Source: Polyangium spumosum (GTDB lineage Bacteria > Myxococcota_A > Polyangia > Polyangiales > Polyangiaceae). Taken from it: a stretch of 64,000 nt of DNA. Positions 35,598 through 46,966 of this stretch are shown piece after piece. Below the pieces are notes generated by a model. That model had not been told where the DNA came from. It did no database searches and worked only from the letters and a program-made list of their open reading frames with translations. Numbering within the stretch: the stretch's first letter is position 1; each line of letters begins with the position of its first letter. Position numbers and translations under genes: made by a program. The stretch lies in NCBI RefSeq assembly GCF_009649845.1, contig NZ_WJIE01000003.1, forward strand, positions 744,001-808,000. The letters run 5' to 3'.

Positions 35598-37127
35598 TCA
35601 GAACATCTTCTTGCGCTTCGACGACGACAGGATCCCGAGCATCTCTCGATACTTGGCCACGGTCCTCCGCGCGATGCGGATGCCGTCCTGGTCCTCGAGG
35701 ATCTTCACGATCGCCTGATCACTCAGCGGGTTCGACTTGTCCTCCGCCGCGATGATCTTCTTGATCCCCTGCTTCACGCTCTCCGAGGCGATGTCCTCGT
35801 CGGCGACGCGGTGGATCGACGAGTTGAAGAAGTACTTCAGCTCGAACAGCCCCTGCGGCGTGTGCACGTACTTGTTCGACGTCACGCGCGAGATCGTCGA
35901 CTCGTGCATCCCCACGCTCTCGGCCACGTCGCGCAGGATCATCGGCTTCAGGTAGGCCACGCCTCGCTCGAGGAAGTCCTTCTGCTTCTCGACGATGCAC
36001 TCCGTGACCTTGATGATCGTCCGGCGCCGCTGCTCGATCGCACGGATGAGCCACTGCGCGCTGCGGAGCTTCTCGCTGATGAACTCCTTCGCCTTCGGGT
36101 CCTTCAGCATCCGCTGCGCCAGACCCTCGTTGATGAAGAGCCGCTGCAGACCCTTGTCGTTGTCGGTCACGACCCACAGGTCGCCGTCCTTGATGACGTA
36201 GACGTCGGGCGTGATGGCGATCGTCTTGTCGTCGACCTCGGCGAAGTTCCGCGCCGGGACGCTCTCGAGCTTCTGGATCTCCTGGACCGACTCGTAGACC
36301 TCCTCGAGCGAGATCTTCAGCGCCTTGGCGATCGCCGGGAAGTTCCGCCGCTCGACGTTGTGCAGGTGGTCCTTGATGATGGCCATCTCGACCGCGTCGT
36401 AGCCGAGCACCTCGGCCTGGATACGCAGGCACTCCGAGAGGTCACGCGCCGCCACGCCCACCGGGTCGAAGCGCTGGATCATCGCGAGCACCTCGGGCGC
36501 GTCCTCCGGGTCGAGCCCCGACTCGTGGGCGAGGTCGTCGAGCGTCAGGTCCGGCTGCTTCGTCCCGTCCGGCGTCTCCCCGCCCGACAGGTCGAGGTAG
36601 CCGCGCTCGTCGAGGTTGCCGATCACGAGCTCGGCGAAGCGACACTCGTTCTCCACGAAGTCGCTCATCTGGAGCTGCCAGAGCAGGTGCTCCTGCAGGC
36701 TCAGGTTCCGGGTCAGGTTCTGCTCGATCGGCGGCAGCTCCTCGAAGCCGCCCCGCTGGTTGGGCATGGCCTGCTGGAGCTGGCGGTTCTCGAGGAACTG
36801 CTCCCAGTCGACCTCCTTGACCCGTTTTTCGGTGTCGCGCATGGCGAGGTCGGTGTCGGAGTGCTCCGAACCCGACCGCTCGAGGTTCAGGTTCCGGCCG
36901 TCGGCGTCCTGCGAGTCCCGGTTGTTGGTCCCGGAGGTATCCCGGGACTTCGAGGACACCGATTCGCCCGAGTCGTCGGCGAGCAGCGGGTTGCCGTCGA
37001 GCTCCTTGCGGATTTCCTCTACCAGTTCGAGCCGCGACAGCTGGAGCAGCCGGATCGCCTGCACCAGTTGTGGCGTCATCACAAGCTGCTGGGACAGCTT
37101 GAACTGGAGCTTCATCTCCATGCCCAT
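35598..37127 (-). CDS. rpoN: RNA polymerase sigma-54 factor
   Basis: A 509-residue sigma-54. Region I at the N-terminus is Gln/Leu-rich (MKLQFKLSQQLVMTPQLVQAIRLLQLSRLELVEEIRKELDGNPLL). Acidic region II runs to about residue 110. The core-binding and DNA-binding region III includes the helix-turn-helix MILRDVAESVGMHESTISRVTSNKYVHTP. The C-terminus has the RpoN box ARRTVAKYREML (from residue 486) plus a Lys-rich tail. It recognises -24/-12 promoters and needs AAA+ activators such as the GAFTGA regulator at 59752. Start ATG 37127; a second in-frame ATG (37121) is possible. Confidence 0.97.
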   Translation of the reverse strand: MGMEMKLQFKLSQQLVMTPQLVQAIRLLQLSRLELVEEIRKELDGNPLLADDSGESVSSKSRDTSGTNNRDSQDADGRNLNLERSGSEHSDTDLAMRDTEKRVKEVDWEQFLENRQLQQAMPNQRGGFEELPPIEQNLTRNLSLQEHLLWQLQMSDFVENECRFAELVIGNLDERGYLDLSGGETPDGTKQPDLTLDDLAHESGLDPEDAPEVLAMIQRFDPVGVAARDLSECLRIQAEVLGYDAVEMAIIKDHLHNVERRNFPAIAKALKISLEEVYESVQEIQKLESVPARNFAEVDDKTIAITPDVYVIKDGDLWVVTDNDKGLQRLFINEGLAQRMLKDPKAKEFISEKLRSAQWLIRAIEQRRRTIIKVTECIVEKQKDFLERGVAYLKPMILRDVAESVGMHESTISRVTSNKYVHTPQGLFELKYFFNSSIHRVADEDIASESVKQGIKKIIAAEDKSNPLSDQAIVKILEDQDGIRIARRTVAKYREMLGILSSSKRKKMF

Positions 37128-37478
37128 CGAGAGCTCCTACCTGGTCGAACACCCTGGGACCCCCACGCCATGGCGGCGTGGAGGCTCGGCCCAGACCAAC
37201 TTCGGTCCCGGTACCGCATCCCACCCTAGCACCGAAACCGGTCTCGGCCCGAGTCTTGCTTTACCTCGTCCTCAATCTCTTGGTTCAAAAATTGCGCATC
37301 CTCGGGACCGAGACAAGCCTTGCCATGGAGTGTTCTGAAACACAATAACTGGAGAAGCTCCCTCAGGGCTCCGGAAGATCCTGATGAGACCCTCAGTCAG
37401 GGATGGACGTGAGGTCCATCCCATGATGTTGTATGAGAAGCCCAGCTCACTCGCTCGGCGGTCATACAGGGGGTTACC
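37128..37478. promoter_or_regulatory. Divergent control region between rpoN and a Crp/Fnr gene
   Basis: About 350 bases. The right half carries the 9-bp inverted repeat at 37400-37422 and a strong RBS (CAGGGGG) before the Crp/Fnr ATG. No clean sigma-70 pair is seen for rpoN; a TTGAAC/TAAAGC pair on the minus strand has a 19-base spacer. Nothing suggests a gene. Confidence 0.45.
37400..37422. promoter_or_regulatory. Perfect inverted repeat GGGATGGAC-N5-GTCCATCCC upstream of the Crp/Fnr gene
   Basis: Nine-bp arms separated by GTGAG, ending 56 bases before the ATG at 37479. As DNA it has the arm length and spacing of a dimeric regulator operator. As RNA it would form a stable hairpin in the leader. 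The other Crp/Fnr gene in this window also has a perfect palindrome at its start. Confidence 0.6.
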
Positions 37479-38204
37479 ATGGGTTTGCAGGATGGCGAGG
37501 TACAGTCCACGGCAACCAAGACGCGCGCCCGCGCTCAGGAGATCCTCGAGCGCTCCGGGCTCCGAGGCTTGCCCGAGCCCGTCCGGCGCGCCTTGCTCGA
37601 CGGCGGGAGCCTCGAACGCCTCCCCCGCCGCCAGCGAATCACCCAGCAAGGCCAGCCGGCCCACGCCCTCTACCTCCTCGGCAAGGGCCGCGTGAAGCTC
37701 GAGCGCGCGAGAAGCGGGCACGTGTTCCCGGTCGCTCATCGAGGGCCCGGCGACCTCGTCGGGGAGGCGGCGCTCACGGGCGATGTCGCACCGGAGCACG
37801 CCATCGTCGCCGACGAGGCCGAGGCGCTCGTGATCCCGGCCACGTTCGTGCGCCGTCTCACGACCACGGACACCACCCTGCAAGCGGTCGTGGCGCGGGC
37901 GCTGCTCGAAGGCCAGCGCGCCGCCGAGGACCGACTCGCCTCGCTCCTCTTGCGCAGCGTGCGCGCGCGGCTCGTCGAGATCCTGCTCGACGGGCTCGAT
38001 CGCTGGGGCGAACCCCACGCGAGCGGTACGGCCCTCGCCGCGCCCTTCACCCACGCCGATCTCGCGAGCCTCATCGGCTCGACGCGCGAGACCGTCACGC
38101 TCGAGCTCGGCAAATTGCGCCGCGCCAAGCTCATCGAGCTCGACAGGCGCCGGATCGTCATACCCGACCGCGACGCGCTTGCGCGGTCCGCCGATTCGCC
38201 GTGA
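37479..38204 (+). CDS. Crp/Fnr-family transcriptional regulator
   Basis: A 241-residue regulator. Residues about 30-145 are a cNMP-type beta-roll (ITQQGQPAHALYLLGKGRVKLERARSGHVFPVAHRGPGDLVGEAALTGD). The glycine-rich turn and GE pair are present, but the Arg-Ser/Thr pair that binds the cAMP phosphate is not clear. A long dimerisation helix follows, then a C-terminal winged helix (FTHADLASLIGSTRETVTLELGKLRRAKLIELDRRRIVI). No Cys cluster for a [4Fe-4S] centre is present, so it is not a classic oxygen-sensing Fnr. It has the same length and the same IGSTRETVT recognition helix as the regulator at 50872. The end overlaps the convergent receiver gene by 47 bases. Confidence 0.92.
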   Translation: MGLQDGEVQSTATKTRARAQEILERSGLRGLPEPVRRALLDGGSLERLPRRQRITQQGQPAHALYLLGKGRVKLERARSGHVFPVAHRGPGDLVGEAALTGDVAPEHAIVADEAEALVIPATFVRRLTTTDTTLQAVVARALLEGQRAAEDRLASLLLRSVRARLVEILLDGLDRWGEPHASGTALAAPFTHADLASLIGSTRETVTLELGKLRRAKLIELDRRRIVIPDRDALARSADSP

Positions 38205-38607
38205 TGCGACGGACGAGCGGGAAGACGCCGGAGCGAGGCGCCGCACGCCGCGTGGCGCGCGCGCCGAACACGGCGTCGAGCAGCCGCTCGAACGGGTACG
38301 GCTTGACGATCACGTCCGCGATCTCCGCCGACTCGTGCCGGGGCAAGGGCTGGTTCGTCGTGACGATCACCCGCTGCGGCGCGTTGCCGTGCGCGCGCAT
38401 CTTCTGAAGGATCTCCGCACACCTCGCCGAGGAGCTCGAGAGGTCGATGACCGCGACGTCGAACGTGCGACTGCCGAGCTCCACGAGCGCCTCGTCGAGC
38501 GTCGCCGTCTTCGTCACCTTCGCGCCACGATTCGTGAGCAAGAGCGCGGTGGCCTCGCGCATCAGTTGTTCTTCATCCAAGAGCAGAATCGTCGGTACGT
38601 TGAGCAT
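38158..38607 (-). CDS. Single-domain response regulator (receiver only)
   Basis: A 149-residue protein with ATG 38607. The CheY-like receiver has Asp11 (LLLDEEQ, with Glu12), phospho-acceptor Asp55 (AVIDLSSSS), Thr84 and Lys102 (VKPYPF). The C-terminal 35 residues are Arg-rich (RRAAPRSGVFPLVRRITANRRTAQARR) and might bind nucleic acid or membranes. The open frame extends upstream to 38919, but that part has no receiver similarity. It overlaps the convergent Crp/Fnr gene by 47 bases. Confidence 0.87.
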   Translation of the reverse strand: MLNVPTILLLDEEQLMREATALLLTNRGAKVTKTATLDEALVELGSRTFDVAVIDLSSSSARCAEILQKMRAHGNAPQRVIVTTNQPLPRHESAEIADVIVKPYPFERLLDAVFGARATRRAAPRSGVFPLVRRITANRRTAQARRGRV

Positions 38608-39067
38608 GGCGCCGCGGCACCTTGCAGCGCGCGTGCCGCCTGGCGCCGGTATCGACGAGTTGGTTTCTGAGCTTACCAGCCTTCGTCGCCGCCCCCGGAG
38701 ATCCCGGGTCGAAACCGAGGCCCCCGCGGCCGCCTGGCCTCTTTCCGTGTGATGGCGCTCTGTGCCCGAAAGAGGCTCGCGTGAGGCGCCTTGCGCGCAA
38801 ATCGGTGACCGGAAGCGAGGGTTCGTCGTCCGAGGACATTTCGAGGTCCAGGCCGTGCGCGGATTCTTCCCATCCACGAGCGGTCCGGACGTGGAAAGGC
38901 CCTCGACCAGAGCGAGCAACCAGAGTCGCCCCGCACGTCCTCCCAGAGCTCCAGGATCAGCCCGATTTCAAGCACTTGCCCGTCCTCGACGTGATGGTTC
39001 GGTTCGTGCAGTACGCGTGTCCGCCGGGCCGGTCCTCGCCGGCTCAGGGTTCCTTGGAGGCACGACG
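38608..39067. promoter_or_regulatory. Divergent intergenic region
   Basis: About 460 bases between the receiver gene and the lipoprotein gene at 39068. Reading frames here lack a recognisable product. The only clear element is the strong GGAGG ribosome-binding site at 39055-39059 for the downstream gene. I could not place a confident promoter. Confidence 0.4.
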
Positions 39068-40459
39068 ATGCATGCTCTTCGCGTACTGACGATTGCCACG
39101 CTTTCCTTCGCCACGGCCGCGCTCGCCGGCTGCGGGGACGACGAACCTCGAAACGAGAACAAAAGCTGCTCCGTCCAGGCCCAGACGGGCTGCGAGTCCG
39201 GCCAGGTGTGCGAGGAGGTCGAAGGCGCAGAGCCGGCCTGCTTTGCGCCCGTGTCGTTCAAAGGAATCGTCACGAACGCCCTCGACGACAAACCCATCCA
39301 GGGCGCGCGGATCGTGGCCCGCGACGCGAACGACGCGGCCGTCTCGCCGGTCGCGATCTCGGCCGCGGACGGGACGTACACCCTCGCCGTGCCGGCCAGA
39401 CGCGACAGCGCGGGCAAGCCGGTCGCCGCGAAGCTGACGTTGCGCGCGGACGCGTCGGGCTACCAGACGTTCCCGCTGGCGCCGCGTATCGCGCTGCCGA
39501 TCGACGTGGACACGGCCGCAGGCAGCCCGCCCGTGGTGCAAACCGCGGCGACGGACATCGCGCTCGTGCCGCTGCCGAACGCCTCGGGCCTCGGGTCGAT
39601 CGCCGGCACGGTGGTGGCCGACGCAGGCCTGGATCTCGTGCCGGCGGGCGCGCTGGTCATCGCCGGCGGCTCGACGGGCATCGTCGACTTCAAGGGCAAC
39701 TTCGTGGTGTTCAACGTGCCGGCGAACGCGAGCGTGGACGTGCAGGCCTACGCCGCCGGCCTGCAGATCACGCCGAAGACGGTGGCGGTCGAGGCGGGCA
39801 AGCAGACGGAGAACGTGGAGCTCCGTATCTCGAGCGCGGCGACGGCGGACGTCTCGGGCAAGCTCTCCATCGTGAACGGCAACGGCAACAGCGTGACGAG
39901 CGTGGTGCTGGCGCTGGAGGACACGTTCGTCGAGAACGCGGCGCGCGGCGAGGTGCCGAAGGGGCTGCGCGTGGGCAACGTGACCGGCGACTTCGTGTTC
40001 AACGACGTGCCCGACGGCAAGTACGTCGTCCTCGCGGCCTTCGAAAACGACGGCCTCGTGCGTGATCCCGACACCTCCATCGGCGGCACGCAGATCGTCC
40101 ACATCGAGGTCGCCGGCCAGAACATCACGCTCGCGGAGGGCTTCAAGGTGACGGGCTCGCTCGCGACGGTCTCGCCCGGCAAGGACGCGATCGAAGAGGT
40201 GACGGGCACGCCCACGTTCGTCTGGGCCGACGACTCGAGCGAGGACATGTACGAGCTGCGCGTGTTCGACGCGTTCGGCGTGCTGGTCTGGGAAGACCTG
40301 GCCGTGCCGAGCGTGAGCGGCTCGAAGGACGTGACCGTGCAATACGGCGGCGAAGCGCTGACCCCGGGCATGATCTACCAGTTCCGCGCGACGTCGATGA
40401 AGGACGGCGTGCCGATCTCGCAGACCGAGGACCTGCGCGGCGTGTTCGTCGCCCGCTGA
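39068..40459 (+). CDS. Lipoprotein with carboxypeptidase-regulatory-like domain
   Basis: A 463-residue exported protein. The signal peptide MHALRVLTIATLSFATAALAGC has a LAGC lipobox (Cys22), followed by Gly-Asp-Asp, which may favour inner-membrane retention if Asp+3 matters. The mature protein starts with a Cys-containing segment (CSVQAQTGCESGQVCEE). A carboxypeptidase-regulatory-like Ig domain follows (FKGIVTNALDDKPIQGARIVARDANDAAV...SAADGTYTLAVPA), then two or three further Ig-like repeats (GSIAGTVVADAG..., VSGKLSIVNGNGNSV...), ending with a fibronectin-like segment (PTFVWADDSSEDMYELRVFDAFG). Start ATG 39068 is preceded by GGAGG. No enzyme domain is present; it is probably a surface or periplasmic structural protein. 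Confidence 0.88.
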   Translation: MHALRVLTIATLSFATAALAGCGDDEPRNENKSCSVQAQTGCESGQVCEEVEGAEPACFAPVSFKGIVTNALDDKPIQGARIVARDANDAAVSPVAISAADGTYTLAVPARRDSAGKPVAAKLTLRADASGYQTFPLAPRIALPIDVDTAAGSPPVVQTAATDIALVPLPNASGLGSIAGTVVADAGLDLVPAGALVIAGGSTGIVDFKGNFVVFNVPANASVDVQAYAAGLQITPKTVAVEAGKQTENVELRISSAATADVSGKLSIVNGNGNSVTSVVLALEDTFVENAARGEVPKGLRVGNVTGDFVFNDVPDGKYVVLAAFENDGLVRDPDTSIGGTQIVHIEVAGQNITLAEGFKVTGSLATVSPGKDAIEEVTGTPTFVWADDSSEDMYELRVFDAFGVLVWEDLAVPSVSGSKDVTVQYGGEALTPGMIYQFRATSMKDGVPISQTEDLRGVFVAR

Positions 40460-40532
40460 TCCGTCTTTCCCCGACTTCCCCGATCCCCGTAAAACCTAGG
40501 CTTTCTTTCGAGCCTCCCCCCGAGAGGTGACC

Positions 40533-41471
40533 ATGATGAACTTGCGTCTTTGGAAATCCTGGCTCGCAGCGAGCGTGACGCTCGCCGCCACGGCCGTGCT
40601 CGCCGCCGCCTGCGGCTCGGACGGCGACGGCACGTCCGGCAGCAGCAACAACAACGACACCTGCTCGTTCGGCGGCGAGAAGTGCGCCGCCGGCTGCAGC
40701 CCGGCGTACGGCTGCATCGAGTGCGCGAGCAACGCAGATTGCCCCTCGAACGAGCCGCTCTGCGTGCTCGGTCGCTGCGAGGAGTGCGCGACGACGGAGC
40801 ACTGCGCCGTCGCCGAGGCGTGTTTCCCGCGCGATTTCAAGTGCGAGCCGAAGTGCGCCACGAACGGCGACTGCCCCGGCGACTCGCCGATCTGCGACGT
40901 GGCCACGGGCGCGTGCCTCGGATGCGTGACGAACGCCGACTGCAAGGACAACAAGAAGCCGATCTGCGATCCGGTGCGCAAGCAGTGCGGCGCCTGCGCG
41001 ACGAACGCGGACTGCGCCGTCGTCTCGCCGATCTGCGACCAGCAAAAAGGCGAATGCAAGGAGTGCCTGGTCGACGCCCACTGCCCGTCCGGCTCGCTCT
41101 GCGGGACCGACGCGAAGTGCCACTCGGCCTGCACGTCGGACGCGAACTGCGAGGACCCGGGCAAACCCGTCTGCGACCTGTCCGACAACTCCTGCGTGGA
41201 GTGCCTGACGAACACGCACTGCGGCGCCGCCGAGCCGATCTGCGACGGGAGAAACTGTCAGGTCTGCCTGACGAACGCCGACTGCACGAACCCACAAACC
41301 CCGGTCTGCAAAGACAAAAACGAGTGCGTGGTCTGCCTGGCGAACGCCGACTGCAAGGACCCGCTCTTGCCGATCTGCAAAGGTGAGCTCTGCGTGCAGT
41401 GCGACAAGGACGAGCACTGCCTCGATCCGCTGAAGCCGAAGTGCGAAAACCAGGTCTGCGTGGCCCCCTGA
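40533..41471 (+). CDS. Cys-rich repeat lipoprotein
   Basis: A 312-residue lipoprotein from ATG 40533 (RBS GAGAGG). The signal peptide ends in the lipobox LAAAC. A Ser/Asn/Gly spacer is followed by about nine repeats of about 28 residues, each of the form C-x2-C-x4-N/D-x-DC-x7-P-I-C-D-x5-C (for example CLGCVTNADCKDNKKPICD). About 50 Cys residues suggest many disulfide bonds outside the cytoplasm. Such repeats are frequent in myxobacterial surface proteins; the function is not known. It lies 73 bases after the previous lipoprotein gene and may share its transcript. Confidence 0.88.
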   Translation: MMNLRLWKSWLAASVTLAATAVLAAACGSDGDGTSGSSNNNDTCSFGGEKCAAGCSPAYGCIECASNADCPSNEPLCVLGRCEECATTEHCAVAEACFPRDFKCEPKCATNGDCPGDSPICDVATGACLGCVTNADCKDNKKPICDPVRKQCGACATNADCAVVSPICDQQKGECKECLVDAHCPSGSLCGTDAKCHSACTSDANCEDPGKPVCDLSDNSCVECLTNTHCGAAEPICDGRNCQVCLTNADCTNPQTPVCKDKNECVVCLANADCKDPLLPICKGELCVQCDKDEHCLDPLKPKCENQVCVAP

Positions 41472-41552
41472 GCCGCCCGAACCCTGGAGATCCCGCCGTT
41501 CGCTGGAAGGATGCGCAGCTCCGCGACATGCTGCTAGAGTGCCGGCCCCCGA

Positions 41553-41634
41553 GCACGAGTGGCGGAACTGGCATACGCACCGGGTTTAGGTTCCGGCGCC
41601 GAAAGGATTGAGGGTTCGACTCCCTCCTCGTGCA
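41553..41634 (+). tRNA. tRNA-Leu (anticodon UAG)
   Basis: An 82-base class II tRNA. The acceptor stem GCACGAG (41553-41559) pairs with CTCGTGC (41627-41633), with discriminator A. The anticodon stem CCGGG/TCCGG encloses the loop TTTAGGT, giving anticodon TAG, which reads CUA (and CUN by wobble). A long variable arm (CGCCGAAAGGAT) and a T-arm GAGGG-TTCGACT-CCCTC are present. CCA is not encoded. Confidence 0.95.
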
Positions 41635-41644
41635 CTCGTCTTCC

Positions 41645-41671
41645 CGACGTGGGGGGCTCCCCTCCACGTCG
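41645..41671 (+). terminator. Hairpin after tRNA-Leu, likely terminator
   Basis: CGACGTGG and CCACGTCG arms with inner GGGG/CCCC pairing and one bulged T form a strong stem 11 bases after the tRNA. No T-run follows. It separates the tRNA from secA. Confidence 0.5.
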
Positions 41672-41809
41672 CTCCGCTCCGTTGCGGGAAGCGCTCCGAA
41701 TCGTTACCAGTTGCGGACCGCAGGATTTGCGCCCGCTTGCTGTACGGACTACGTTCGGCAGGCTCCGCGCCATCCCCCCGACACCTCGATCCGACCAAGG
41801 CGAAAGACG

Positions 41810-44838
<3,029 letters not shown>

Positions 44839-44842
<4 letters not shown>

Positions 44843-46926
44843 GCGCCGCCACGTCGAACAGGCCAGTCCACCCGTCGATGGTGCTCGGGGCTTACCTCGA
44901 GCGCTTCGTCCGCGCGCGTCGCGTCGCCGTGCTCGGAGACGCGACCCTGGAGCTCGCCGAGCGGCTCGTCGAGCGCGGCGCGCGGCTCGTCCACGCCTAC
45001 GATCCCGACGCAGCACGCGCGGCCGAGGCCTTCACGCGCACCTCGCAGGACCGCGAGCGGCACGTGACGCACGCGGTGCTCGCAGGAGACCTCGGCGTGC
45101 GCGACGGGGCCTTCGACGTGGTCGTGGTGCCCGATCTCTCGATCTTCGCCGACCCGTCCGAGGTGCTGCGCAGGGCGCGCAAGCTCGCCGGCTCGGCCGG
45201 CATCGCGGTGATCGCCTCGCCGAACCCCGACGCGTCCCGCCGGCTGCTCGCGCTCTCCGCGCAGCGCAACAAAGAAGCGTCGCCGCCCGGGTATTACGCG
45301 CTCTACGACCTCGTCTCGCTCCAGTTCCCGGTCGTGCGCATGCTCGGGCAAGCGCCGTTCGTCGGGTACACGGTGGCGGACTTCGCCGCGGGCCCGGATC
45401 TCGAGGTCAGCGTCGACACGTCGCTCCTCCAGGCGACCGAGGAGCCCGAGCACTTCATCGCCATCGCCAGCGAGCGCAAGGTCTCCGTCGACGCGTTCGT
45501 CGTCGTGGAGCTCTCGCTCGCCGAGGTGCGCGACGCGATCGGGGCGACGGGCGCGAAGGCCGCGGACGCCGGGCGCGTGAAGGAGCTCGAGACCGCGCTC
45601 GCCGCGCACGACGAGCGCAGGCGCACGGACGAGAAATCCGCCGAGGAGCGCGCAGCCGCAGCCGTGGCGACCGCGGCCCGCGTGGTCGAGCTCGAAGCGA
45701 AGCTCGAACGGCTGCGCGAGGTGGACACGCGCGCCGGCGACGCGCACGTGCGCGCCGAGCGGCTGACCCACCAGATCCGCGACCTCGAAGAGGAGCTGCG
45801 CCGCCAGCGCGACCGCGCGACCAAGCTCGCCAAGCAGCTCGACGACGAGAAGAAGCTGCGCACGAAGGCCGAGGTGGAGCTCGGGCTCGCCCGCGGGACC
45901 CCGCAGATCCCAGGCGCCAAGGAGCGCATCGAGCAGCTCACGGCCGACCTCTCCGCCACGCGAGCCCGCGCCCTGGAGCTCGAAGGCGAGCTCAGCGCGG
46001 CAGGCGTGGGCATCGAGGAGCTCTCGAACGACAGGGCCGCGCTGCGCGCCCGCGTCGCCGAGCTCGAGCTGCGGCTCGCCGCCCAGGAGGCCGCCGCCGC
46101 CACGAAGGAGCCGGACCCGAGCCTGCTCTCGCGTGTCGCCCAGCTCGAAGCCGCGCTCGAGCGATCGGAGGCCGGACGTCTTGCCGCCGTGCGCCGCGCC
46201 GACGAGCTCGCCGAGACGCTCGCCGCCACCACGGCCGAAAGGCTCCACCTCGCCGAGAAGACGCAGGCGCTCGAGAAGCAGGTCGCCACGTTGCTCGCCG
46301 AGCGCGCCGCGGCCGAGTCGATGGCGCCGGAGATCGACGCGCTCGAAGCGCAGCTCCGGGAGCGAGGTCATCACATCGTGGTGCTCGAAGCGGAGCTCCG
46401 CGAAGGTCTGCGGGTGGGCAAGGAGCTCGTCGAGGAGCTCGAAGAGCTCCGCGCGGCCGCCGCGACCCCCGCGGGCGAGGCCACGCCGCCCGCGGCCGCG
46501 CCGCAAAACGGCGCCGCCGTGCCGCCGTCGACGGTGGGAGGATTCGCCGCCACGGCGACCGAAGCCGCGCCCCTCGCGACGACCGAGGACGTCACGCTCC
46601 CGAGCGCGACCCTCGACGTCACCGAGGCCATGAAGACGCAGCTCGACACGCTCGCCGCGCGCGCGGCCCGCTCCGAGGCCGATCTCAAGGCGGCGGAGTG
46701 GCGCATCGCGCAGCTCGAGCTCTCCCTCGCGGCCGCCGAGCGCGGCGAGGGAGAGCCGACGGCCGTGGCGGTCGAGCTCGAGCAAGCCCTGCTCGCGGCC
46801 CACCAGGAGCTCGCCACGTTGCGACGAGCGGTCGGCCCCGAGGGCGCGCACGTCGCGCCGGGCGTGGTCGAGCAGGCGGTCCTCCTCCATCAAGTGCAGG
46901 ACCAGATCGACGGCGCCGCCCCCTGA
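44839..46926 (+). CDS. Methyltransferase-fold N-terminus fused to a long coiled coil
   Basis: A 695-residue protein whose ATG (44839) overlaps the secA stop (ATGA). Residues about 20-140 look like a Rossmann-type methyltransferase domain: VAVLGDATLELAERLVERGARLVHAYDPD (glycine-loop strand, but GDATLE replaces the usual GxGxG) and FDVVVVPDLSIFADPSEVLRRARKLAGSAGIAVIASPNPD. A further domain runs to about 220, then about 350 residues of heptad-rich coiled coil (240-560), an Ala/Pro linker (about 545-590) and a last coiled coil. There is no membrane segment or signal peptide. Enzyme activity is doubtful because the SAM loop is atypical. Coupling with secA suggests a role near export or cell-envelope organisation, but that is inference. 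Confidence 0.82.
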
Positions 46927-46966
46927 CGGCTCGCCCCCCTTGCCTGGCCGCGCTAACACGTCGGCC

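Noticed and set aside
38608-38919. Upstream extension of the single-domain receiver
   Set aside because: The residues before ATG 38607 have no receiver features; the domain starts normally at MLNVPTILLLDEE.
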